Below are positions 1 through 5,873 of a stretch of 10,129 nucleotides of DNA, in pieces. The translations under genes were made by a program, and so were the position numbers. Within the stretch, counting starts at the first letter, position 1, and each line of letters opens with the position of its first letter. Source of the DNA: Oscillospiraceae bacterium (GTDB lineage Bacteria > Bacillota > Clostridia > Oscillospirales > Acutalibacteraceae); assembly GCA_031273775.1 (NCBI GenBank), contig JAISRF010000130.1, forward strand, positions 1-10,129, given 5' to 3'. The notes below the pieces were generated by a model. The model searched no databases. It saw only the letters and a list, made by a program, of their open reading frames with translations, and had not been told where the DNA came from.

Positions 1-1
1 T

Positions 2-115
2 ACTGAACGTCCCGACTGTCAGGAAAAGACGATCACAACGGCGCAAGCTCTTAATATTCTGCGTTTGAGGGGATATGTCATCAAGGACGATATTCCCGCT
101 GTAGCTCCAACATAA
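2..115 (+). CDS. C-terminal end of an unrecognised protein (partial)
   Basis: An open frame enters from the left edge and stops at TAA (113-115), giving 37 residues that begin TERPDCQEKTITTAQALN and end near KDDIPAVAPT. The stretch is mildly basic and includes a plausible amphipathic helix (TTAQALNILRLRG). A hairpin with a short T-run lies just downstream, as expected at a gene end. I do not recognise the family. A transposase tail is possible given the decayed surroundings, but no catalytic motif is visible, so this is a guess. The frame could also be open by chance. Confidence 0.4.
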   Translation, partial: TERPDCQEKTITTAQALNILRLRGYVIKDDIPAVAPT

Positions 116-133
116 ATCACTATCCGTTTTTTT

Positions 134-158
134 GACCGCCTTCAGACGGTCTGTTTTC
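134..158 (+). terminator. Possible intrinsic terminator after the left-edge gene
   Basis: GACCGCC (134-140), loop TTCA and GACGGTC (145-151) form a 7-bp stem with one C/A mismatch, followed by TGTTTTCC. It lies about 20 bases after the TAA of the left-edge frame. The T-run is short, so termination would be imperfect. The rest of 116-327 holds no gene that I can support. Confidence 0.4.
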
Positions 159-327
159 CTGTGCCGTTTTTTAAGGCGGTGCGTAATCTTTAAGTTTCAA
201 ACTTTTTCTCCAGAAGTTTATTGAAATGGTTCATGGGAGTGGGGCAAAAAGGGTGTAACAATCACGCTTTTGTGGGAGGACTGAACGTCCAGCCGGCGCG
301 TTTTTTATGGCTTTCTCTGATACAAAC

Positions 328-1758
328 TTACCTGTGCGGGGGGCCAAAGCCGTCGCTGTCAGTCTGCCAAGAGGTCAATGCTGACGAGGATGTTGATGTG
401 CCAGACGACGTTGACGAGGAAGATGACGCAACAGACGACGTTGAGGTGGCACTTGATGAGCCAGACGCCCCCTGCGAGGAGTTGTTTTGTGAGGAAGCCG
501 GCGAGTTCCCCAAAAGATATTTTTTGAGCAGCAAAAGGTCTGAAATATTCACGTCATTATCCTCGTTCAAATCCGCGGCCAATAGGGTGCTGCCCGACAG
601 CAGATTGTTACGCAAAAGATGTTCCCGCAATGCGATAAGGTCAAGCTCATCCGTTTGACCGTCGCCGGTAAGGTCGCCGAATGTAAAGTGACCGAGTGAG
701 CCCCAATAATTCCAAAAACAAACCGGATTAACGGTGTTGAATATATCAAGCACCGACATATCGGTCATGTTTGTGGTGTTTACGTAAAGGCCAAGGCGCG
801 AAGATGGGGACAACCCGGTGGTCCCGGTTTTTCCGATAACGGTTGTGCCTTTGACAACGGCGGCATTTGCATTTACATCAATGGTCAGCAAGTTAGTGTA
901 CCAAACCGTATATTGTTTGCCGGAAATATGCGTTGAATTTGTCTTTATAACAACATAGTTCCCCATGATGTCGTCATATCCGGTTTCTAAAACCGTACCG
1001 TTATCGACAGCGTAAACCGGAAGATCATAATCGCACCCGACGGCAAAGCCCGGGTTACCCCTATTATACGGTGAGATGATATTAATATTACTCCCGGAAG
1101 CGGGATTTAAAGGATAATACCAATTTAGTGCCCGACAATAATTGTTGATGTTCAAATCGACCGGTTCCGCGGTCGTGAAGCTTTTTGAAAGCGCGTTGTT
1201 GCTCTCGTCAGATTCTTGAATCACATTCAAACAATCGGCTGTTACCGTCACGGTATAAGTATCTGCCGTTACCGGAGTCCAGGAAATGGCCGCTGCCGTG
1301 ACAGTTACGCCCGCGGCAACACTGCCGCAGGAAGCGGTTTCGGTATGTACCGTTGCCCCGCCGCTGTTTTTAATCACGTACTGCACCGTACTTGCCCCGG
1401 CTGCCGCCGTTCCGGTGTTGTTTATTACTGCGCTTATGTTTAAACTGCTGCCGACATTCCCCGATGGCGCGTTAATAGACGCGACCTGTAAATCTGCGGC
1501 ATTTTCATAATTGATGGTCAAAGATGGCGGTCTATCTCCTACGTCCTACGAATAAAGGGAATTGTAGTCATTGCCCGACTCGTTATGGTAACGGACCATC
1601 ACCCCGTGATTGGCGGTTCCCGTATACCATGAACGGACAGTAGCCGTAACATCGGGCAGGTAAAAACCAAGGGTCACCGCAGCCGTGGTAAGTAAAATGG
1701 CAAATGCAGTAAGCAGAGCTATGAACCTCTTGCGACTGTCCTTGATATTGTTAAGCAT
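328..1758 (-). pseudogene. Secreted DNRLRE(tail)-CARDB-inactive M23-dockerin protein, interrupted by TAG
   Basis: Translation starts at ATG 1756-1758 behind a good site (GAGGAC, 6 bases upstream). It gives 70 residues and then meets TAG at 1546-1548. The same frame continues without another stop to TAA at 328-330. Before the TAG are a basic start, a hydrophobic segment (residues 12-32) and DVTATVRSWYTGTANHGVM, which resembles the last part of a DNRLRE domain. After the TAG the frame reads DVGDRPPSLTINY, the usual DNRLRE ending. There follow a CARDB-like beta domain (about 1200-1495), an M23/LytM-like fold (778-1089), a type I dockerin with two Ca-binding repeats (GDLTGDGQTDELD and ADLNEDNDVNISD, 508-681), and a Ser/Thr-rich tail (370-501). 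The M23 fold lacks its histidines: the HxGxD motif is AVGCD, the HLH motif is RLG, and the Y.HL position is YTNL. An intact protein would probably be exported and bind a cohesin or the cell surface. The stop, plus the missing front of the DNRLRE domain, suggest a decayed gene. A sequencing error or stop readthrough at the TAG remain possible. Confidence 0.75.
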
Positions 1759-1863
1759 TTTTTAGTCCTCTGATTCTTTTGTTGGTGACCGTCCCTCTGA
1801 CACCCTCAAACGTTACTTCTGGTTGTGATTTTTAAGGATTTTTGTTCTTCGCGTAAAAATGTT

Positions 1864-2343
1864 TTATCCCATTTTTTGCTCGTTAATGAGAAAGCTTTTA
1901 TCCCATTTGTTTCTGTAATGCGTTACAAACTTTTTCCAAAATATCTTTGGAATACTATAGTTGTTTTCAGTAATTGATATAGGTAAATATTCTAAGAGAT
2001 CCGCTAAAGCATATATTTTTTGTTCATTCTTTTCATCAACTGCTTCTAACAATCGTTTACACGCTTCAATTAGGATTACATAAACATTTTCATCTTTTAA
2101 GAAAAATAAAGGGAAATAAGTATACTTGTTTTCTACAAATGCAAATTTATAATAATCTTCTTTGTCAAGCGAATTGATTGACTGTAGTGCTGCTCTAAAC
2201 TGATTAAAGTCATTATTGCTATGCCTGTTTTCCAAAACATCAATAACTTTCAAAAGAACTTCTCCATTTAATTCGTAATTAGGAAAACAACGAATACCTA
2301 TAAAAATATAATGCAAATCATATAAATCATAAATAACAATCAT
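1864..2343 (-). CDS. Putative immunity protein of a polymorphic toxin module (159 aa)
   Basis: This is a cytosolic-looking protein with no signal peptide or membrane span, rich in Ile, Asn, Lys, Tyr and Phe, and AT-rich in codon use compared with the genes at both ends of the window. The start is ATG 2341-2343, preceded by AGGGGGTG. That ribosome binding site overlaps the TAG (2355-2357) of the toxin fragment upstream, so the two would be translationally coupled. The middle (residues about 95-120) looks alpha-helical. I do not recognise a named Imm family. The immunity role is inferred from size, composition and position directly behind a toxin C-terminus. If the toxin is no longer made, this would be an orphan antitoxin able to protect against toxin from neighbours. 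Confidence 0.6.
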   Translation of the reverse strand: MIVIYDLYDLHYIFIGIRCFPNYELNGEVLLKVIDVLENRHSNNDFNQFRAALQSINSLDKEDYYKFAFVENKYTYFPLFFLKDENVYVILIEACKRLLEAVDEKNEQKIYALADLLEYLPISITENNYSIPKIFWKKFVTHYRNKWDKSFLINEQKMG

Positions 2344-2354
2344 AATTTCACCCC

Positions 2355-2741
2355 CTATCTAATTTCAACATCAACAGCGATGCCAAGCATTCGTCCAATT
2401 AAGGTTCGATGTTGCCCGCTTGTTACAAAGCCGTTTCTAGTTACATCAATGCTTCCATACATTCCTCCAGATTTTATTCTTTTCAATGCCGCAGGAAATT
2501 TTATTGGATCCGGTGTAAATTTTGGATTTAATGTTAAAGTGTTTGGATCTACACCGACTTGTGCTGAGCCAACTCCCTTAAATGGAGTTCCTGCGTTTTG
2601 AGGTGCTTTGCCGCCAAAGAAAGAAGTCCCTGATCCTACATTTTGAATTCCCTTATAAACCTGACCTCCGGCAAGACCTCCTACGAAACTGCCTATACCG
2701 GCTCCAAGTTCATAACTTCCGCTTGGTTTGGAAATTTTAAA
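2355..2741 (-). pseudogene. Orphan C-terminal module of a polymorphic toxin (no start codon)
   Basis: A stop-free frame of 128 codons begins directly after the TGA of the upstream gene, in the same frame, and ends at TAG 2355-2357. It has no usable start: the first ATG (2460-2462) would leave only the last 35 residues. The front holds a Gly-rich hydrophobic stretch (GAGIGSFVGGLAGGQVYKG, residues 13-31), as often seen just before the toxic domain of Rhs/WapA-type proteins. The end reads GGMYGSIDVTRNGFVTSGQH then RTLIGRMLGIAVDVEIR. Its pattern 'IDV..NG.V..G.HR....G..VDV' recalls ParB/sulfiredoxin-like folds, which is a resemblance only. Flanked by two small immunity-like genes, it fits a displaced toxin tip that becomes active only after recombining onto a full-length carrier. 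A non-toxin protein broken at its 5' end is the alternative. Confidence 0.6.
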
Positions 2742-3173
2742 TCAATCATTCAAAGAAAACTTAACGTAATATTTCTTTCTTAACCGTCTTCTTGATTTAT
2801 AATAATTTGTGTTTGGGCTAACAAGAAATGCTCCCCAATCTTTATTAAAGTAAGTTAGCTTTTTTTTCCAAGTATTGTACATCCAACAAAAGAAGTCCAA
2901 ACTATTCTCAAAATCAAATGGATGATTTATTTTAAGAGCTTCAATGTTTTGTATGGAATTTTCTTTATTCACCTTTTTAAGCAAATCGTATATTACTTCG
3001 CAAGTTGGTAAAAAACTGACTAAAGCCGCTTGCAAAGATAACTCGTTCGATTCCTCATCAACGTAATAACCTATAAAATCGTTATACAATTTATTTGATT
3101 TTATAAGTTCATGGATAAAATCAATGTTTTCTTTTTGCAATTGAATATTTAGATAAAAACTTTCTACTCCCAT
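2742..3173 (-). CDS. Putative immunity protein of a polymorphic toxin module (143 aa)
   Basis: The start is ATG 3171-3173, with a strong GGAGGA site about 6 bases upstream. The product has no signal or membrane segment. It has an acidic, hydrophobic first half (ESFYLNIQLQKENIDFIHEL) and a basic end (YYKSRRRLRKKYYVKFSLND). Composition is AT-rich, as in the other immunity-like gene. It leads the minus-strand cluster: an extended -10 promoter lies about 40 bases upstream, and its TGA is followed without a gap by the in-frame toxin fragment. No complete toxin gene lies upstream, so its partner has been lost or lies elsewhere. I recognise no family. The immunity call rests on context. Confidence 0.6.
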   Translation of the reverse strand: MGVESFYLNIQLQKENIDFIHELIKSNKLYNDFIGYYVDEESNELSLQAALVSFLPTCEVIYDLLKKVNKENSIQNIEALKINHPFDFENSLDFFCWMYNTWKKKLTYFNKDWGAFLVSPNTNYYKSRRRLRKKYYVKFSLND

Positions 3174-3213
3174 AATTATTCCTCCAATTATTTTGTAAGC
3201 TTAACCCAAGGAT

Positions 3214-3222
3214 ATTATATCA
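3214..3222 (-). promoter_or_regulatory. Extended -10 promoter of the toxin/immunity cluster
   Basis: On the minus strand the sequence reads TGATATAAT: a perfect TATAAT (3214-3219) with the TG of an extended -10 element. No good -35 hexamer is visible at the right distance. Transcription would start near 3207, giving a leader of about 34 bases before the ATG at 3173. The region is AT-rich, so a chance match is possible. Confidence 0.45.
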
Positions 3223-3284
3223 TGTTTTGGCTGTATTTACTTCTTTATCTGTCACCCATCAATTGTATCACAACACTTGACATT

Positions 3285-3401
3285 TACGGCGCGGAGCTTT
3301 TCGGCAAGCTCAAAGCGGAAAATTATTTACTCGGAACGCCGCCGGCGCGTATACCCGAACGGTTGGCCCATTATCTAAACGAAATAAACGTCCTTCACCC
3401 G
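3285..3401 (+). pseudogene. Fragment of a Fic/Doc-family AMP-transferase gene
   Basis: Translation gives YGAELFGKLKAENYLLG followed by RIPERLAHYLNEINVLHP. This matches the helix pair in front of the Fic active site, including the start of the HPFx[D/E]GNGR motif. Homology stops at His-Pro (3396-3401): the next codons read QSALHR, so the catalytic Glu/Asn/Arg loop is absent. The N-terminal part of a Fic protein is missing too; the frame before 3285 encodes a hydrophobic stretch (MFWLYLLLYLSP) that does not look like Fic. Fic enzymes transfer AMP or related groups to proteins, but this piece cannot be active. Its right end abuts a catalase remnant on the opposite strand. At its left end composition shifts from AT-rich island to GC-richer DNA. 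Confidence 0.65.
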
Positions 3402-3402
3402 C

Positions 3403-3618
3403 AAAGCGCCCTACATCGAAATTCGTATCACAAGTGACGACACCCGCCGCCGGATCGCCCTCCGGAGCGGGCTTTTCAATGTGACGCTCCGGAGATAGGC
3501 AGGCTGACTCTCCGCCAAGGCCAACAGTTTTGTAATGCTTGTATGCCTCATTTATGAAATGCCGGGCATCGCCGCGGCGCTTCAAAGCTTCCGTGTGCAA
3601 CCCTCCGGGGACAAAAAC
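3403..3618 (-). pseudogene. C-terminal remnant of a large-subunit (KatE-like) catalase
   Basis: The minus-strand frame reads VFVPGGLHTEALKRRGDARH then FINEAYKHYKTVGLGGES and, after a spacer, GVVTCDTNFDVGRF. This fits the flavodoxin/DJ-1-like C-terminal domain of clade 2 catalases, where a '(V)PGG..AL...GDA.HF..EA.KH.K.I...GE' segment is followed by 'GVV.....'. Nothing of the haem-binding catalase core is present: upstream the sequence passes straight into a hairpin and the promoter of the next operon. The usual ending of the family (a short helix, then HR.W) is also missing, because homology stops two bases from the Fic fragment. The frame itself carries no stop here, so loss was by deletion rather than point mutation. 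A related GATase1-like protein is a less likely source. Confidence 0.6.
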
Positions 3619-3649
3619 GCAACGGTGAATTTTACTCGCCGTTGCGTTT
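3615..3649. repeat. 11-bp perfect inverted repeat upstream of the DUF1538 operon
   Basis: AAACGCAACGG (3615-3625) and CCGTTGCGTTT (3639-3649) are exact reverse complements around a 13-base loop. On the minus strand the stem runs into TTTTTGT, and on the plus strand into TTTCC. It could work as a weak intrinsic terminator, mainly leftward. Its right arm contains the -35 hexamer of the promoter at 3642-3670, so an operator role is also possible. Confidence 0.55.
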
Positions 3650-3670
3650 CCTGACCAAATGTGATATACT
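3642..3670 (+). promoter_or_regulatory. Promoter of the DUF1538-PII operon
   Basis: TTGCGT (3642-3647) and TATACT (3665-3670) are separated by 17 bases. The -10 hexamer is preceded by TGA, making an extended -10 that can offset the poor -35. Transcription would start near 3677, about 24 bases before the GTG start. The -35 lies inside the right arm of the inverted repeat. Confidence 0.6.
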
Positions 3671-3700
3671 GGTAGCATTACAGAAACAGGGAGGATTGCC

Positions 3701-5182
3701 GTGAATGTCTTAAAGGAAAAGCTACGCGAGGTTCTTTTTTCCGTGTTGCCCATTACGGCAATCATCTTGATTTTATCCGGCGTGTTCTGGGCGGCAGGCA
3801 ACCCTTTTCCGCTTATTGTCATCGTCCGCTTCCTTGTTGGCGCGCTATTGGTGATTACGGGGCTTTCCGTCTTTTTGCTCGGCGTGGATTTGGGTGTCAC
3901 ACCATTATCCTCCAATATCGGAAAGACCGTTTCCAAAAGCAACAGGCTGTGGGTACTGATCATCATCGGCCTGGTGACCGGCTTTTTCATTTGCATCGCG
4001 GAACCGGATTTGTCTGTTCTGGCTCAGCAGGTTGCGGGGGTAACCTCCGGCGCAATTACCAAAACGGCGCTGCTGGTCGTGGTATCGGTTGGTATTGCCG
4101 TCATGTTTGTGCTGGGCTTAATTCGCATTGTTTATAATATTCCGCTTTACCTATTACTCACCATTATCTATGCTATTATTTTAATCATTTCGCTGTTTTC
4201 CTCACCGGAAATCCTTGCTGTTTCATTTGATGCCAGCGGCGCAACCACCGGCGCGCTGACTGTCCCGTTTATATTGGGGTTGGGACTGGGTGTGTCCGGA
4301 CTGAAAAAGAACGCCAAAAATTCGGAAAAAGACAGTTTTGGGCTGGTGGGAATTACCTCTACAGGCGCGATTTTTGGTGTTCTGATTTTAGGAATGTGCC
4401 TGAACGTGCGGGGCTTGACCGGCGCTTTGCCGGAAAGCGAAACCCATAATGCTCTGCGCCTGCTTTTGGACTGCGCAAAAGATTCCGCGGTTGCCATGCT
4501 CCCGCTGTTGATTATCTTCATCGCGTTTCAGGTGTTTGCGTTCAAGCTGACGCGCCATTCCTGCCGCAGGATTATCATCGGGCTGATTTACAACTGTTGC
4601 GGCTTGATTTTGTTCCTCACCGGAGTGAACATCGGGTTTATGGACATCGGGGTACGGCTTGGTCAAACCACCGCGGCGCTCGGCGGGAAAGGCTGGACGG
4701 TGGCGCTGGGCTTTATCATAGGCTTTGCCGTCATTTTGGCGGAACCCGCTGTTTATGTTTTAACCCGTCAGATTGAGGAAGTCACCGCCGGATATGTGCG
4801 GCGGGGAATGGTACTGGGTACGCTTGCCGTGGGCGTAGGACTTGCGGTCGGGCTTTCCATGCTCCGGATTTCCGTACCGGAAATCCGCCTGTGGCATTAC
4901 CTTTTACCCGGTTTCGCCCTTGCCGTGGGGCTGAGCTTTTTCTGCCCCAAGCTGTTCGTGGGAATAGGCTTCGATTCCGGCGGGGTTGCCAGCGGACCCA
5001 TGACGGCCACATTTGTGCTGGCGTTTTCACAGGGTGCGGCGGCGACTATGCCGGGCGCGGATGTTTTGCAGGACGCGTTTGGCATGATTGCCATGGTGGC
5101 GACCATGCCGATTATCGCGCTGGAAATATTGGGAATCATATTTAAGGTCAGGTCAAAAAAATCCGGGGTGAAAAAACAATGA
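3701..5182 (+). CDS. DUF1538 family membrane transporter (duplicated)
   Basis: This is a 493-residue, strongly hydrophobic protein starting at GTG 3701 behind GGGAGGA (3689-3695). It contains two copies of the DUF1538 domain. GVDLGVTPLSSNIG (61-74), AEPDLSVLAQQV (100-111) and FDASGATTG (176-184) in the first half match GVNIGFMDIGVRLG (308-321), AEPAVYVLTRQI (347-358) and FDSGGVASG (424-432) in the second. A hydrophilic loop with KKNAKNSEKD (about 202-211) and the segment around 240-260 separate the halves. Related DUF1538 proteins encoded as pairs (UmpA/UmpB) have been reported to give Na+/H+ antiport activity. The conserved AEP and FD.GG..SG elements, repeated in re-entrant-looking positions, would suit an ion-binding site, but the substrate here is inferred. 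The stop overlaps the next gene's start (ATGA, 5179-5182), tying it to a PII-like regulator. Confidence 0.88.
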   Translation: MNVLKEKLREVLFSVLPITAIILILSGVFWAAGNPFPLIVIVRFLVGALLVITGLSVFLLGVDLGVTPLSSNIGKTVSKSNRLWVLIIIGLVTGFFICIAEPDLSVLAQQVAGVTSGAITKTALLVVVSVGIAVMFVLGLIRIVYNIPLYLLLTIIYAIILIISLFSSPEILAVSFDASGATTGALTVPFILGLGLGVSGLKKNAKNSEKDSFGLVGITSTGAIFGVLILGMCLNVRGLTGALPESETHNALRLLLDCAKDSAVAMLPLLIIFIAFQVFAFKLTRHSCRRIIIGLIYNCCGLILFLTGVNIGFMDIGVRLGQTTAALGGKGWTVALGFIIGFAVILAEPAVYVLTRQIEEVTAGYVRRGMVLGTLAVGVGLAVGLSMLRISVPEIRLWHYLLPGFALAVGLSFFCPKLFVGIGFDSGGVASGPMTATFVLAFSQGAAATMPGADVLQDAFGMIAMVATMPIIALEILGIIFKVRSKKSGVKKQ

Positions 5183-5862
5183 AGCAGTTTGTTTTGCTGT
5201 GCGCGGTTGTGCCCGGCGGCGACGGCTCAAAAGTCTTAAAAATTGCCCGGGCGCACGGCGTGCACGGCGGCACGGTGTTCATGGGCAGGGGGACTGTTCC
5301 CAAAAGCCGTCTTTTGGAGTTCTTTGAGCTTACCCAAATCCGACGGGAGATTGTGTTCATGCTGACGGAACACTCCTCCGCGCGGGAAGCCATGCGTTAT
5401 ATCGGACGGGAATTCTCACTGCACAGGAAAAACAGCGGCATATGCTTTTATTCGCCTGTGAATCAAATTTCAGGGATTGAAAACTTAAAAAATATTACAC
5501 TGAAAGTCACCGAAGGGACGGAGCAAACCATGTATAATATCATTTATACCGTGGTGGAAAAGGGCATGGCTGAAGAGGTCATGGCGGCGGCTCGTGGTGC
5601 GGGAGCTCGTGGCGGTACCATCATAAACGCCCGCGGGCACGGCATTCACAACAACGAAACGCTGTTTTTAATGCCGGTGGAACCGGAGCGCGAAATTATA
5701 ATGATTCTTGCCGAAGCCGGGGTCACCCAACCGATTGCCCGAGCGGTGCGCGAAAAGCTGGAACTGGACGTGCCGGGTAAGGGCATCCTGTTTATTCAGG
5801 GCGTATGTGATGTATACGGCATGGCATTGCCGGCGGACGAGGAAACAAAAGAGAAAAACTGA
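5179..5862 (+). CDS. Tandem PII-like regulatory protein
   Basis: The 227-residue cytosolic protein holds two PII-like ferredoxin-fold domains, roughly 1-95 and 118-215. Each has a 'G..GGT' turn after the first helix (HGVHGGTVFMGRG, 26-38; AGARGGTIINARG, 141-153) and a later beta strand with hydrophobic spacing (EIVFML, 57-62; EIIMIL, 172-177). PII proteins normally act as trimers that bind nucleotides or metabolites at subunit interfaces. A fused pair would change how such a ring is built, or reproduce two distinct subunits in one chain. The start ATG overlaps the stop of the DUF1538 gene, and a PII-like partner is a recurrent neighbour of that family, so it probably controls the transporter. 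The canonical T-loop uridylylation site is not apparent. The ligand is unknown. Confidence 0.8.
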   Translation: MKQFVLLCAVVPGGDGSKVLKIARAHGVHGGTVFMGRGTVPKSRLLEFFELTQIRREIVFMLTEHSSAREAMRYIGREFSLHRKNSGICFYSPVNQISGIENLKNITLKVTEGTEQTMYNIIYTVVEKGMAEEVMAAARGAGARGGTIINARGHGIHNNETLFLMPVEPEREIIMILAEAGVTQPIARAVREKLELDVPGKGILFIQGVCDVYGMALPADEETKEKN

Positions 5863-5873
5863 TGTCTTACCTT

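Noticed and set aside
2..290. 11-base direct repeat ACTGAACGTCC at 2-12 and 280-290
   Set aside because: Several repeats of this length are expected by chance in 10 kb, and nothing else marks these as element ends.
221..658. 145-residue acidic + strand frame (many Asp, Glu and Val)
   Set aside because: It is the complement of the Ser/Thr-rich tail and dockerin of the minus-strand gene. The acidic repeats come from reversed Ser codons, and there is no ribosome site.
1537..1550. 7-base tandem repeat (TCCTACG twice) overlapping the TAG codon
   Set aside because: I considered it as a duplication that created the stop. However, the reading frame is correct on both sides and spacing fits the domain family, so a 7-base insertion is unlikely. 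Probably chance.
3222..3284. Hydrophobic leader (MFWLYLLLYLSP) as the true N-terminus of the Fic-like gene
   Set aside because: No ribosome site precedes it, Fic proteins do not begin this way, and it lies in AT-rich island DNA under the minus-strand promoter.
3457..3476. GCCC...GGGC hairpin followed by TTTT, possible terminator
   Set aside because: The stem is short and mismatched. It lies inside the catalase remnant, where it is explained as coding sequence (EKPAPEGDP).
3310..3996. 228-residue minus-strand frame taken as one gene
   Set aside because: Its first half is the shadow of the DUF1538 gene and its last part is the shadow of the Fic fragment. Only 3403-3618 has real similarity (catalase end), and that is reported separately.
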